Notes under the pieces: generated by a model | Seen by the model: the letters and a program-made list of their open reading frames with translations, nothing else | Databases searched by the model: none | Told to the model about the DNA's origin: nothing | NCBI GenBank assembly: GCA_023431185.1 | Contig: JAEYXS010000110.1 | Location: forward strand, 25,595 to 89,594 | DNA length: 64,000 bases | Direction: 5' to 3' | Source of the DNA: Verrucomicrobiota bacterium | GTDB lineage: Bacteria > Verrucomicrobiota > Verrucomicrobiia > Limisphaerales > JAEYXS01 | Part shown: positions 46,318-55,046 of the stretch, piece after piece | Layout of the letters: each line of letters opens with the position of its first letter | Numbering within the stretch: the first letter of the stretch is position 1 | Translations under genes and position numbers: made by a program

Positions 46318-46341
46318 GTAACGGTCGTGACGTCATCTATC

Positions 46342-46376
46342 CAAAACAAAGCCCCGCAGCCACATGGCTGCAGGGC
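46342..46376 (-). terminator. Intrinsic terminator downstream of the PFOR gene
   Basis: On the minus strand the sequence reads GCCCTGCAGCC-atgt-GGCTGCGGGGC, a stem with one mismatch, followed by TTTGTTTTGG. It lies 26 bp after the PFOR stop and separates it from the two unrecognised membrane-protein genes. Confidence 0.75.
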
Positions 46377-46401
46377 TTGCTGAACTATTCTGCAAGTCCG
46401 G

Positions 46402-49400
46402 TTACTTGATCGCCGCCAGTTCCGCCGCGATCAGTTCCTTCGTCTTCGTCTTCGCGTCGGCCAGGCTGATCTCGCCCTTGTCCACCTTCGCGATGAAGGC
46501 CTTCTGCGCGAGGTAATCCTTGTTCGCCACGCCCGCCTTGCTCTGCAGCATGCGCCACGCTTTGCGACGTTCCACACCGAAGAGCACCATCTGGCGCGTC
46601 ACGGCGAAGTACTTCAGTTTGCCCTTCACCTCGGCCTTGATGTAGCAGTCGAAGTTCGGAACGAAGCTGCGGTGGTTCGGATCGAACACGCGGCGGTGGA
46701 TCACGTCATCTTGCGTGATGAGCAGCAGCATGTCGTCGAAGTGGATCATGCCCTTCGCTTCCTCTTCCGTGATGGCTTTCACGTGCTTGCGGAAGCGGCC
46801 TTCCGTCAGCGCCCAGTGCGCCACGGTGTAATTGTATTCCTCGCCGTTCGTGGCGAATTTCGTGCGCCACCAGTCGCGTTCCGGCGTCGGGTTGCCCTTG
46901 ATGTCGAGCGCCTCCTGCGTCGTTTCACCGCGACGCGGGTTGAACACGAACTCCGGCATGCCGCGCGCATCGCGCACCATCTTCGCCTGGTCGGCGGACA
47001 TGTTATCACCCACGCCGTGTTCTGGCTGGCAGGTGGTGTAAGCCTGGAAGAAGGCCGTGCCGCGGTATTCGAGACCGTCGAGCATCGCCTTGTACATCTT
47101 CGCCGCATTCGCCATCGAGACCTGCGCGACGAACGGCGAACCGTGGCCGCTGGTGAACGCCTCGGCGACGTTCTTCTTCTCGATCAGCTTGCCCTGCGAG
47201 GCCACGCCGAACTGGTTCATGTCATAACCGCCGAGCATCGTGGACGAGTCGGAGTTCTGACCGCCGGTGTTCGAATACACCTGTGTGTCGAGCATCAGCA
47301 TCTTCACGTTCGGGCGGTTCTGCAGGATGACCTTCGAGACGTTCTGGAAGCCGATGTCGCCCGTGGCTCCGTCGCCACCGACCACCCAGACTTTCGGCAG
47401 CTCGCGGATCTCCTGTTCCGTCATCAAGGTGTCATCCAAGTGCGTGAGCGTGAAATACTCCATCTCGCTCGTGACCGTTTCCTTGTCGAGCAACGAATCC
47501 GTCATGCGCTCCGGCGCGACCGAGCGGCGCGCGTGATTCACGATGACCGATTCCGCCATCAGCCAGGAGATGGTCGAACCATCCTGGAACAGCGAGTTCA
47601 TCCACGGATACGGATGCGGATTGGACGGCGGCGTGGAGCCATACACGGTGTTACAACCGGTGCTCGCACCCATCATCATCACGGACATGCCGTTCGCCTT
47701 GCGGCCATCTACGGCCTGCAGTTCCTTGTGATTGAACGCATCCTGTTTGAGGACGGCGATGAGTCCGCCGATGAGCTGTTCATCGGTGATCGCGCCGTGC
47801 TTCGCCTCGTAAGCGGCGATGCGCTTGTCCGTATCCGCATCGTTCTCGCCACCGAGACCCATGATCACGTGGGCGAGGCTCTTACGGAAGAGGTTGTATT
47901 GCGCTGCGTCGCGCGCCTTGAGGGCGGCGAGCTTGCTCGCGCCTTCGGCTTCAAGGCGGGCGGCCTTGGCCTTCAGACGGTCCGATTTCTTGTGATACAG
48001 CGGGCGCATGTACGCTTCCGTCACGGAAGCGATCGCGCGCAGCACGCTCTTCTCACCGCAACCGGCGCACGCACCGTCACCGGAGACAAGCGCCTCGTAA
48101 TTACGCCGCACCATCAGGTGGTTGCGCAAGGCCGCTTCCCGCGAACCGGCCGCATCCTGATCGTTGTAAAGGCCGAGGAACTTCTGCGGGGTATCCGGCA
48201 GCAGGCGCGAGAAGATCTGTGCCGTGGTCAGCTTGGCATTCAGGTCTTCCGTTTCCGTCGTCATGCGCAAGGCATCGTGATCGCCGCACACCTGCACGCA
48301 CTCGCCGCAACCTTTGCACAGGTCGCTCACGTAGATGGAGAACAGACCACCACCACCGGGCGTCTTCTGCTCCAGCGAACGGAAGATGGCCGGGACGTTC
48401 GAATACGCCAGCGGCAATTGCTCGATGATGCCGGTGAATTGCGCGCGGGACGCTTCCGCGATCTGCGTCAGTGCGTTCACTTCGTCGCGGATGATGTCCT
48501 TGAAGGGCACCGATTCGCGCTTCTTCACCGCCTCCACCATCTTCGCCCGGGCGCGATCTTCCACGCCCTTCAATTCATTCAACAGCTTCTTGCGCTCGGC
48601 GGTGTCGGAGACGTAGTTGATCGCCGCCGTTTGCAGCACCGTCGCGATATCCTGCGAAGTGTTCGGCAAGGCCGTGTCCGGGCACGCCGTGATGCACTCC
48701 ATGCACTGCGTGCAATTCTCCGCGATGTACACCGGCGTCTCACGACGCGCGACATACTTGGACTGCGTGGCACCGGTGCCTGCGCCCATTACGCCCACGG
48801 AGGCAAGTGCACCCGCGGGCTGGTGATAACCCATGCCGCAGCGGAACTCGCTGTCGAACTTCGCCAGCGACTGCACCGGCACGCGCGTCTGGTCGCCGGG
48901 CATCGGGAAGGCGCTTAGGCCATTGCCCGCCTTCACACCGGCGGTCGGGGTGAACTGATGATCGCCCAGCGGTTTCAGCGGCGCATTGCGCATGCTGGAG
49001 CGGTCTGCGTCGTCGATCTCACCATGCTTGATCTCGACCACCTGGCTGAAGCCCTGCGTCATGACCTCCATGTTGGAAGCGACGACCGCGTCACCGAAGC
49101 GGCCGAACTTCTTCTCATACTGCTTCTTCACCACCGAGTTGAACTGCTCTTCGGTGATGTTGAACGTGTTCAAGAACGGCGACACGCGGAAGAACGCGCC
49201 GAGAAAGGAATTGCCCTGCATGCGCAGTTGCAGCTCCGGCTGGTTCGTCGCTTTGCGCGCGATCGCGAAGCCCGGCAGGATGAACACGCGGATATTGTTT
49301 TCTTTGACGAATTTGCGGTGATGCGCGGGGATGCGTTGCCACGCCGTCTCCGGCGTATCGCTGGATTCCCAGACGAGACTGCCGCCCTTCTTCAAGCCTT

Positions 49401-51153
49401 CCAGCGGGTTCGTGTGCGTGAAGGCCTTCGGATCGCAGCACAGCACCACGTCCACGTGGTTCAGCTCGCAATTCACGCGCACGCGCTCCGGGGCGACCAC
49501 CAGGTAGTAATTCGTCGGCGCACCCTTCTTCTCGGAACCGTACTTCGGGTTCGCCATGATGTTCAGCTTGTCCTTCAGCGTGCCGTCCTCGTCATAGACG
49601 GGGTCGCGCTCGGAGACGAACTTGCCGAAGTCACCGATGATCGAGCCGAGGTTCTTGCCCGTGGTGATCATGCCCCACCCGCCGATGGAGTGGAACCGCA
49701 CCGCGATGGATTTGTCCGGCAGCAGCGAAGGCGTGTCCTTGCTGATGACCGCATACGGATGATCCACGCCGAGGACGAAGAACGTCTCGCCATCTGCCGC
49801 ACTCTTGCCGTCCTTGCGCTTCGTCTGGCCCACGGCGAATTCATACGCGCCCAAGGTGTGCTCGGGGCGGAAATCGCGGGAACCGATGCCGTAAGAACCG
49901 CGGAACAGGCGCGGCGTCTCTTCCGGCGTCAGCGCGGGCAGTTCGCCGCCGAACTTCGCCGCTTCATGCGCCTTGCCGAAGGCCACGCGGATGTCGCGCG
50001 CCAGCGGGTTGTCACCGGCCAGGCTCTCGTCCGTGCGCTCGATGATGATGACGTTCTTCTTGCCGCGCAGCGCATTGATGATCGCCGCCTCGGGGAAAGG
50101 CCGGATGACGTTGATGTGGATCGAGCCGACCTTCGCATTGCGCTGGTTGCGCAGGTAATCGCACGCTTCCTCGATGTTTTCCGCCGCGCAACCGAGCGAG
50201 ACGAACACCGTGTCCGCATCCTCCGTCTTGTACTCGCTGATGAGCCCGTAGTAACGGCCCGTCAACCGCGCGAACTCGGAGTAGGACTGCTCCAGGAAAC
50301 CGAGGATGTATTCGTTGAAATTGTTCCGGCGCGCCACCACACCGTTCATGTGATGCTCCTGGTTCTGCACCGGTCCGAGGAGGATCGGGTTCTTCAGGTC
50401 GATCATGATCGGCACACGACGGCGTTTCGGGCCGAACAGCTCCTTCTGCGCGGGCGTCGGGGAATCGATCTGGTCGTCCGGCGCACCGAGGAATTCACGG
50501 AGCAGTTCCGCTTCCGGGGCCAGGTAGGTGCGCTCCGAGTGCGTCGTGAGCATGCCGTCCTGGATGTTCATGCCGGGGTTCAGCGACAGCTCGTTCGTGC
50601 GGCGGAGGATCACGGCCTGGTCGGCGGCCTGCTGGGCGTCCTTCGCCATCAGCATCGTCCAGCCCGTGTCCAGCGCGGCGTAAAAGTCATCGTGACCGCA
50701 ATGCACGTTCAGCGCGTGCTTCGTCAGCGCACGGGCGCCGACCTCCAGCACCATCGTGGAGAGCTTGCCCGGCGCGTGGTAGTACTGCTCCATGGCATAC
50801 ACGATGCCCTGGCCGGAGGTGAAGTTCACCGTGCGCTTGCCCTGCACGGCGTAGGAAGTCGCACCGCCTTGCGCGGCGTGCTCGCCTTCCGTCTCCACGG
50901 CGATCTTCTGCTGGCCCCAAACGTTCAGCTCACCTTGGGCGAACGATTGCTGGTAGATCTCGCCACCTTCCGTCGAGGGGGTGATGGGATAGAACACGCC
51001 GCCTTCCGTGATGCGTGTCTCCACCCATTGCGTGACGAGCTGGTTGCCGTTACACGTCACCCGGATGCCCGGGTACTTGGGTTTGGGACGTCCGGCGGCG
51101 GACTTGTCGGCGGCGGCGGTCTTACCAGCGGTTACAGTACTGTCTATGGCCAT
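46402..51153 (-). CDS. nifJ: Pyruvate:ferredoxin (flavodoxin) oxidoreductase, expanded form
   Basis: Oxidises pyruvate to acetyl-CoA and CO2 with ferredoxin or flavodoxin as acceptor. The ATG at 51153 gives 1583 residues; the reading to 51432 adds 93 residues without homology. Domain order is standard: N-terminal TPP-pyrimidine domain (FYPITPST), gamma domain (FHSIGGWGMITTGKNLG), two ferredoxin-type clusters (CTQCMECITACP and CKGCGECVQVCG), then the TPP-diphosphate domain (CAGCGE, TGCNTVYG, GGDGATGDIGFQNVS, YSNTGGQNS, TTCQPEHG) with the proximal-cluster cysteines. It exceeds the usual ~1170-1200 residues because of insertions between the two ferredoxin motifs (~75 extra) and after CAGCGE (~115 extra, partly coiled coil). 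Confidence 0.95.
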   Translation of the reverse strand: MAIDSTVTAGKTAAADKSAAGRPKPKYPGIRVTCNGNQLVTQWVETRITEGGVFYPITPSTEGGEIYQQSFAQGELNVWGQQKIAVETEGEHAAQGGATSYAVQGKRTVNFTSGQGIVYAMEQYYHAPGKLSTMVLEVGARALTKHALNVHCGHDDFYAALDTGWTMLMAKDAQQAADQAVILRRTNELSLNPGMNIQDGMLTTHSERTYLAPEAELLREFLGAPDDQIDSPTPAQKELFGPKRRRVPIMIDLKNPILLGPVQNQEHHMNGVVARRNNFNEYILGFLEQSYSEFARLTGRYYGLISEYKTEDADTVFVSLGCAAENIEEACDYLRNQRNAKVGSIHINVIRPFPEAAIINALRGKKNVIIIERTDESLAGDNPLARDIRVAFGKAHEAAKFGGELPALTPEETPRLFRGSYGIGSRDFRPEHTLGAYEFAVGQTKRKDGKSAADGETFFVLGVDHPYAVISKDTPSLLPDKSIAVRFHSIGGWGMITTGKNLGSIIGDFGKFVSERDPVYDEDGTLKDKLNIMANPKYGSEKKGAPTNYYLVVAPERVRVNCELNHVDVVLCCDPKAFTHTNPLEGLKKGGSLVWESSDTPETAWQRIPAHHRKFVKENNIRVFILPGFAIARKATNQPELQLRMQGNSFLGAFFRVSPFLNTFNITEEQFNSVVKKQYEKKFGRFGDAVVASNMEVMTQGFSQVVEIKHGEIDDADRSSMRNAPLKPLGDHQFTPTAGVKAGNGLSAFPMPGDQTRVPVQSLAKFDSEFRCGMGYHQPAGALASVGVMGAGTGATQSKYVARRETPVYIAENCTQCMECITACPDTALPNTSQDIATVLQTAAINYVSDTAERKKLLNELKGVEDRARAKMVEAVKKRESVPFKDIIRDEVNALTQIAEASRAQFTGIIEQLPLAYSNVPAIFRSLEQKTPGGGGLFSIYVSDLCKGCGECVQVCGDHDALRMTTETEDLNAKLTTAQIFSRLLPDTPQKFLGLYNDQDAAGSREAALRNHLMVRRNYEALVSGDGACAGCGEKSVLRAIASVTEAYMRPLYHKKSDRLKAKAARLEAEGASKLAALKARDAAQYNLFRKSLAHVIMGLGGENDADTDKRIAAYEAKHGAITDEQLIGGLIAVLKQDAFNHKELQAVDGRKANGMSVMMMGASTGCNTVYGSTPPSNPHPYPWMNSLFQDGSTISWLMAESVIVNHARRSVAPERMTDSLLDKETVTSEMEYFTLTHLDDTLMTEQEIRELPKVWVVGGDGATGDIGFQNVSKVILQNRPNVKMLMLDTQVYSNTGGQNSDSSTMLGGYDMNQFGVASQGKLIEKKNVAEAFTSGHGSPFVAQVSMANAAKMYKAMLDGLEYRGTAFFQAYTTCQPEHGVGDNMSADQAKMVRDARGMPEFVFNPRRGETTQEALDIKGNPTPERDWWRTKFATNGEEYNYTVAHWALTEGRFRKHVKAITEEEAKGMIHFDDMLLLITQDDVIHRRVFDPNHRSFVPNFDCYIKAEVKGKLKYFAVTRQMVLFGVERRKAWRMLQSKAGVANKDYLAQKAFIAKVDKGEISLADAKTKTKELIAAELAAIK

Positions 51154-51614
51154 AAAGCAGTTGTCTTTCGGTAACGCCTTCGCTGGCCGTCCATTCCATG
51201 ACGGTCCCCCGCCAGTGACAACCAGAACGAAGGTGTCTCTAAACCTATGACGGTCCGGTGAAAGACTCAAAGGAAAAGAGTGCCTGATTTGGGGTTTCCC
51301 GCAGCCGTCCCGCGTAGCCGCCGAAGTGATGAGGCGGAGCTGACTCACGCCTTTTCCTTGCCCCGGTTCCGTTTGAGCTTTGAGCTTCGACCTCGGACCT
51401 TTTCCACTGTTCACCCGCGTTAGCATGGGCATGAGACTGGCTCATTTTTACCCCGTGCGTTAGCCTTCGGTGCGCTCCATGCGTTCCATGGAGACAAAAT
51501 TTCAATAAGTCACCCTTTGGAACGCTGATTTTCCGACCCGGCGAATCGACTTTCAGTCGCCCTTGCAATTCCCCGTCCGATACCCCACTTTTAAGCCACC
51601 AGAAGGAGAAACCC
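51154..51614. other. Intergenic region between divergent PFOR and zinc-ribbon genes
   Basis: A 461-bp spacer that should hold the promoter of the PFOR gene (minus strand) and of the small zinc-ribbon gene (plus strand). The only clear site is AGAAGGAGAA at 51601-51610, the ribosome binding site of the zinc-ribbon gene. The PFOR frame stays open upstream to 51432, but that extension shows no conserved motif. No hairpin, repeat or RNA gene was recognised. Confidence 0.5.
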
Positions 51615-51848
51615 GTGACCAAATGCCTCCAATGCCAGAGTGAACGCGTGACCAAGGGTAAGATTGTGGAGCAACGCAACGGCGGTCCGGCGCAGTTCCG
51701 TCCCGAAGGCTTGCGTTCCTGGGCGCTTACCCTCAACCAAGGCCCCGACATTCAACCAGAAGCCTACGCCTGTCTGGATTGCGGCCTCGTTTGGGGCAGC
51801 ACTGATAAGGCAGAGCTGGCCAGCTTTATGCGGAAGCATTGTGATTAG
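51615..51848 (+). CDS. Small double-CxxC zinc-ribbon protein
   Basis: A 77-residue protein with CLQC near the N-terminus (C4, C7) and CLDC in the second half (ACLDCGLVWG), the pattern of a rubredoxin-like or zinc-ribbon fold. The start is a GTG, supported by a strong ribosome binding site (AGAAGGAGAA, GGAG six bases upstream). The C-terminal helix ends KAELASFMRKHCD. Function is unknown; such proteins are often nucleic-acid or protein adaptors. Confidence 0.8.
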   Translation: MTKCLQCQSERVTKGKIVEQRNGGPAQFRPEGLRSWALTLNQGPDIQPEAYACLDCGLVWGSTDKAELASFMRKHCD

Positions 51849-51941
51849 CAGGGCTGGATTCTGCGGGCTCGATGGCTTGCCAAACTTCTTGGGGTTCCGT
51901 TCAATCAGTGCCGCGAACCTAGGTTGTAACACCTCTGGCCC

Positions 51942-52262
51942 ATGAAACCTTTTACCCAGACCCAAGAGCGGTTGCTTTTGTTCCTGGCCATCTTCGGCTT
52001 GCTGGTGCCGAACGGCGTCTTTCTTTACTACGCATTCACCCAGCCGGATGCCGTTAGCGCGGCGATGGCCAATCCCATAGCGTTGGTCTTCATCAGCGAG
52101 GCGTTCGTGCTCATGTTCCTGTTTGCGTGGTTGTTGCATAGGTTGGGCTTTCGCTCGCCGGGCTGGCTGGCGTTCATCGCCATGTCGATCCTCGGCAGCA
52201 TGGTCTTCAGCGTGCCGATGTTCCTTTACCTCGCCAGCCGTCAGGCGCGGTTGAGGGCGTAG
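51942..52262 (+). CDS. Small three-helix membrane protein, DUF2834-like
   Basis: A 106-residue membrane protein with three hydrophobic segments (~10-30, ~45-68, ~76-97). The pattern of a first helix ending in a proline-containing stretch, a middle segment starting ANPIALVFISE, a basic loop, and a last helix ending SVPMFLYLASRQ resembles DUF2834 proteins. Function unknown. The spacer to the previous gene (51849-51941) shows nothing notable. Confidence 0.72.
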   Translation: MKPFTQTQERLLLFLAIFGLLVPNGVFLYYAFTQPDAVSAAMANPIALVFISEAFVLMFLFAWLLHRLGFRSPGWLAFIAMSILGSMVFSVPMFLYLASRQARLRA

Positions 52263-52300
52263 AGCCAGAAGGCGATCAGGAGACGGAGGGTGATTTGCCT

Positions 52301-52762
52301 TCAGCCAGGGATGATGGCATCGCCGACGTAGATATCGCCTTCGGTCAGTATTTGAGCGCGGAGGCCGCCTTGGTGGACGAGGCCGGGGAGGACTTCGGGG
52401 CTGGTCTGCTTGGCGAGGTAGTTGCAAGGTTCGCAGAGGCGGAGGCCACGAAGCTTCACCGTGCCAACCATGAATTCACAGCCCACGAGGGCGTTCAGGT
52501 CCACGTCGACGGTGACGAGGTTGCGGCGGGCTTCACGGGCGGTGAAGGGGAGGCCGCTGCGGGCGGCAAAGGCCGCGATGTGTTCCTGCTGGATGAGGGT
52601 GATCTCGAAGTCCGGCTTCTGCGGTTGCGGGGAGAAGGTGCCGGTGCCGAGGAAATAGCGGTCGCCCACGAGGCCGCGTCCGGGGATGGCGCGGACGGAG
52701 GTTTGCGGGACCATCGGGGAGGATGGTGAGGTGGCGATGAGGATTTCGAGGAGGTGGGGCAT
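52301..52762 (-). CDS. MOSC-domain protein
   Basis: A 153-residue single MOSC domain. GRGLVGDRYFLGTGTFS, EITLIQQEHIAAF, REARRNLVTVDVDLNALVG and the cysteine region LRLCEPCNYLAK with a closing GGLRAQILTEGDIYVGDAI are all typical. MOSC domains bind molybdenum cofactor or transfer sulfur, using a conserved Cys (here within LCEPC). Stand-alone MOSC proteins of this size include detoxifying Moco enzymes; the substrate is not known. It is convergent with the DUF2834-like gene. Confidence 0.9.
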   Translation of the reverse strand: MPHLLEILIATSPSSPMVPQTSVRAIPGRGLVGDRYFLGTGTFSPQPQKPDFEITLIQQEHIAAFAARSGLPFTAREARRNLVTVDVDLNALVGCEFMVGTVKLRGLRLCEPCNYLAKQTSPEVLPGLVHQGGLRAQILTEGDIYVGDAIIPG

Positions 52763-52773
52763 TGTTTAGTTAG

Positions 52774-52854
52774 CCACAGATGGAACACGGATCACACGGA
52801 TAGGGAAGGATGAAAGGGGCGGGGGATTTCAGATTTCAGGATTTGAGATTTCAA
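52774..52854. repeat. Interspersed repeat with ATTTCAG heptamers
   Basis: Two pieces lie between the MOSC gene and the next membrane-protein gene. The first (52774-52801) contains the short direct repeat ACACGGAT...CACACGGAT. The second (52826-52854) is a heptamer tandem array: ATTTCAG, ATTTCAG, G, ATTTGAG, ATTTCAA. Neither codes for protein. Confidence 0.6.
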
Positions 52855-52919
52855 ATGGAACCAGTGCCGATGCTGCTGGCTGGTTCAACTTGGCGTGGTG
52901 CTTTTAAGCAGCAAGCAAA

Positions 52920-53345
52920 TCAAACGGGCTGGGAACTGATGGCCGGGCTGGGAGGCTGGGGCATGCCACCGTTGGGATCGGTGAGTTTCAGCCGGTAGAA
53001 AACGGACCGGTCTCTCAAAAGGACGACTACGCAGGGCAACGCCAAGGTGGTGCCCAGCGGGAATTGCAAGGCGGTCAGCACGCCAAACACGAGCGAGCAC
53101 CACCACAATCCGGGAGCCCGACGCAAACTGCCACGACGTAAAAGGGAGTACGTCAGCCAAAAACCGATGAAGTAAACGAAGATGGAAAAGATGTAGGCGT
53201 TTATCTGATAGACCAGCCGGGCAGTATCCCATTGCGCCAAATCTTCCGGGTAATCGGCCACGGCCACTGGCCGATGGGGCAGGAAAATGCCGGCGAACAT
53301 CGAGAGGAACGGGCTGATGAGCATGGCGGTGAGCAGCAGCTTCAT
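52920..53345 (-). CDS. Unrecognised polytopic membrane protein
   Basis: A 141-residue protein from the ATG at 53345 (an ATG at 53378 adds 11 residues). It has an N-terminal hydrophobic segment (~1-21), a hydrophilic stretch with PEDLAQWD, and three further membrane segments (~50-70, ~80-100, ~100-120). The C-terminus is proline-rich. No family was recognised and no catalytic pattern is visible. Confidence 0.62.
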   Translation of the reverse strand: MKLLLTAMLISPFLSMFAGIFLPHRPVAVADYPEDLAQWDTARLVYQINAYIFSIFVYFIGFWLTYSLLRRGSLRRAPGLWWCSLVFGVLTALQFPLGTTLALPCVVVLLRDRSVFYRLKLTDPNGGMPQPPSPAISSQPV

Positions 53346-53397
53346 GAGCAGTTGGGATAGGGGAAGGCGTGCCTGCATATGCCAGTTGGTGGTTTGG

Positions 53398-53460
53398 TTT
53401 TCCTATGGTTGAAAGTTAGCCGGAATGGTGCGGAATCGCAATGAGGGAAATAGCGAAAGC
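53398..53460. repeat. Dispersed ~62-bp repeat, copy A
   Basis: This segment matches 54666-54727 over about 62 bases with a few substitutions and one small gap (shared core TTTCCTA.GGTTGAAAG, then CGCAATGAGGGAAA). It lies upstream of the 52.9-kb membrane-protein gene. No ORF with coding character covers it. Confidence 0.65.
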
Positions 53461-53506
53461 GCCGGGTGCATCCGGACACTGCCCTGTTCGAGAAGCCTTC
53501 GGCCCG

Positions 53507-53550
53507 CTCACCCCTCACCCCGGCCCTCTCCCCGTTGAGAGGAGAGGGTG
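53507..53550. repeat. Dispersed palindromic repeat related to 22.3 kb
   Basis: Begins with the same 20 bases as 22291-22310, then forms a hairpin: CCCTCTCC (53524-53531) with GGAGAGGG (53541-53548). It is non-coding and lies directly after copy A of the ~62-bp repeat, making a composite non-coding element. Confidence 0.65.
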
Positions 53551-53632
53551 TGGGAGCGTTGTCTTGCTTTCCACAGCCACGGAGCAATCGGAGGCAGTGT
53601 CAGAATGCGCCCGCTCCGGAGTTGGGGACAGT

Positions 53633-54100
53633 TCAAACATTCAGCTCGCGGAAGTGTTGTTCGATGGTGATGTGCGGTGATTTTTCGAAGTGCAATGGGA
53701 GATCGGGCGGAGCAGGCACGTTCCCCAGTTGTTTCCAGTGAATCGGGTTTTGCGGACGGGCCATCAAACTGTAAGGCAGGTTTGGCTCATACCAACTTAT
53801 CTGGTGGTCCCAATCATAGACGTAGAGCCCTTGGGCGGCGAATTCCACGAAGCTCGGAGCCAGTTCCGCCATCGGATAATAGACCGGGATGACGGCTGAG
53901 GTGGCGGGCAGATGATGAATTTCGGCGGAGAGGGCTTGGAATTTCCCTTCATCCGCGAGGGCGCAAAGCGGGACGGCCGCAAAGCCCGACGTGATGAAAA
54001 CGGCCAAGCTGCCATCCGTATCAATGGCAAACCATTCGAGGTCCATGAATGGACGCCGGCCTTCGCGCATGGCGATGATGTCAGCGAGTTGAGGAGTCAT
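53633..54100 (-). CDS. Unrecognised cytoplasmic protein
   Basis: A 155-residue soluble protein without signal or membrane segment. It is rich in aromatic residues: DLEWFAIDTDGSLAVFITSGFAAVP near the N-terminus (split for length), YVYDWDHQISWYEPNLPYSL in the middle. The pattern of a short acidic start followed by W-x-A-I-D-x-D-G and F-x-S-G resembles small proteins found beside polymorphic toxins, but no toxin is present, so this is only a guess. It ends 3 bp from the stop-side of nothing; the next same-strand gene upstream ends 4 bp before its start. Confidence 0.6.
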   Translation of the reverse strand: MTPQLADIIAMREGRRPFMDLEWFAIDTDGSLAVFITSGFAAVPLCALADEGKFQALSAEIHHLPATSAVIPVYYPMAELAPSFVEFAAQGLYVYDWDHQISWYEPNLPYSLMARPQNPIHWKQLGNVPAPPDLPLHFEKSPHITIEQHFRELNV

Positions 54101-54103
54101 GGT

Positions 54104-54511
54104 TCAAGGATAGAGCCCATACCATTCTGACTGGATAGCTGTTAGGGCGTTATTAGTGGGGGCAAAAATAATGGTAACACGCATCTGCTGTCTGCTGGGT
54201 GGCCAAAGTGGGGTTCTGATGTCCAAGTAAGCCACATAGTCCTCATTCGTCCCTTTGGCGCTGACATTGGTTAAAATCTTTTCATTGAGCAGGCGTTGAA
54301 AGACTTCCTGGCGTTTGGTTCCCACGGGGAATTTTTGCAAGAGGGCGGCTGAGGTGTTTTCCGGGGTGATGGGCTCCGAGCCCATGCCAATGCGCTGGCG
54401 AAACCTTTCTTCGATGCTGTGATTGTATGCTTGGTTGCAACTGGCGATGATTATGGGGATAGACAGGAGGGTTAACCACCACACTAACAGGGTTTTGTTT
54501 TTTGGGCTCAT
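54104..54511 (-). CDS. Unrecognised small exported or membrane-anchored protein
   Basis: A 135-residue protein with an N-terminal hydrophobic segment (LLVWWLTLLSIPIIIASC) ending in a cysteine, which could be a non-canonical lipobox or a simple membrane anchor. The remainder is soluble (EERFRQRIGMGSEPITPENT ..., LLQKFPVGTKRQEVFQRLL, VTIIFAPTNNALTAIQSEWYGLYP). Its stop lies 4 bp before the start of the 53.6-kb gene, so the two are probably co-transcribed. Its ATG overlaps the stop codon of the upstream four-helix-bundle remnant (ATGA). Confidence 0.62.
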   Translation of the reverse strand: MSPKNKTLLVWWLTLLSIPIIIASCNQAYNHSIEERFRQRIGMGSEPITPENTSAALLQKFPVGTKRQEVFQRLLNEKILTNVSAKGTNEDYVAYLDIRTPLWPPSRQQMRVTIIFAPTNNALTAIQSEWYGLYP

Positions 54512-54638
54512 GCTTGCTGATTGCGGTGGTTAGGCCGGGCCTTGGTCATGCGTTCGCGGAGGCCGCCTTGTTTCACGAAATTTTTTCCAGACGGCGGATC
54601 TGCTGGTCGAGGAGGTAGTGAGCGGAGTGTGTTTCCAT
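54508..54638 (-). pseudogene. Frameshifted remnant of a four-helix-bundle suffix-domain protein
   Basis: From the ATG at 54638 the minus strand reads METHSAHYLLDQQIRRLEK and then hits a stop after IS. A one-base shift at the A6 run (54580-54585 on this strand's complement) restores FVKQGGLRERMTKARPNHRNQQA and a stop at 54508-54510. The combined sequence matches the conserved C-terminal suffix found on four-helix-bundle proteins of Verrucomicrobia. Only the suffix remains, with no helix-bundle part upstream, so this is a decayed fragment. The one-base loss could also be a sequencing error. Confidence 0.6.
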
Positions 54639-54665
54639 GCGAGGGTTGGTTGAGTGACGGTATGG

Positions 54666-54727
54666 TTTCCTACGGTTGAAAGGTAACCGGAAGGGCGGGA
54701 GAGCGCAATGAGGGAAAAGGCGGAAGC
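54666..54727. repeat. Dispersed ~62-bp repeat, copy B
   Basis: Second copy of the element at 53398-53460, just upstream of the four-helix-bundle remnant. Most differences are single substitutions. Both copies stand in the same orientation about 1.27 kb apart. Confidence 0.65.
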
Positions 54728-55046
54728 TACGGGGCGCATCGCATCCAAGAGGGGGCGAAGTGAAGCGGTGGTGGTTTTCTGGCACCCATTCTGGGTGCGT
54801 GTTTTTTTTGGTTGCTTACCGGAGGTGTCGTCGCTGGCGCTCCTCGACCTCCGGCTACTTTCTGGCAAGCCTTCAGCTTGCGGCGGGGTGGTGGCGGTTT
54901 TGGTGAGGGGTAAATTTCGGAGTCGGTGACTTGTTGTCACCGACTGATGATAAATAGAAGATGGGAGCGGTTAGTCGGTCTGGTGAATGAAGCAGAAGGC
55001 GATACGTTCCCGTAGTCCTGTGCGCGGCATCGGTTTCATATTATGA

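Noticed and set aside
46672..51174. Two long plus-strand frames (748 and 738 codons) opposite the PFOR gene
   Set aside because: They are antisense shadows of strong GC codon bias; their translations are Arg/His/Val-rich without domains, while the minus strand has all PFOR motifs.
51154..51432. 93-residue N-terminal extension of PFOR
   Set aside because: The extension lacks homology, contains stretches of unlikely composition and would make the enzyme begin far before the conserved TPP domain.
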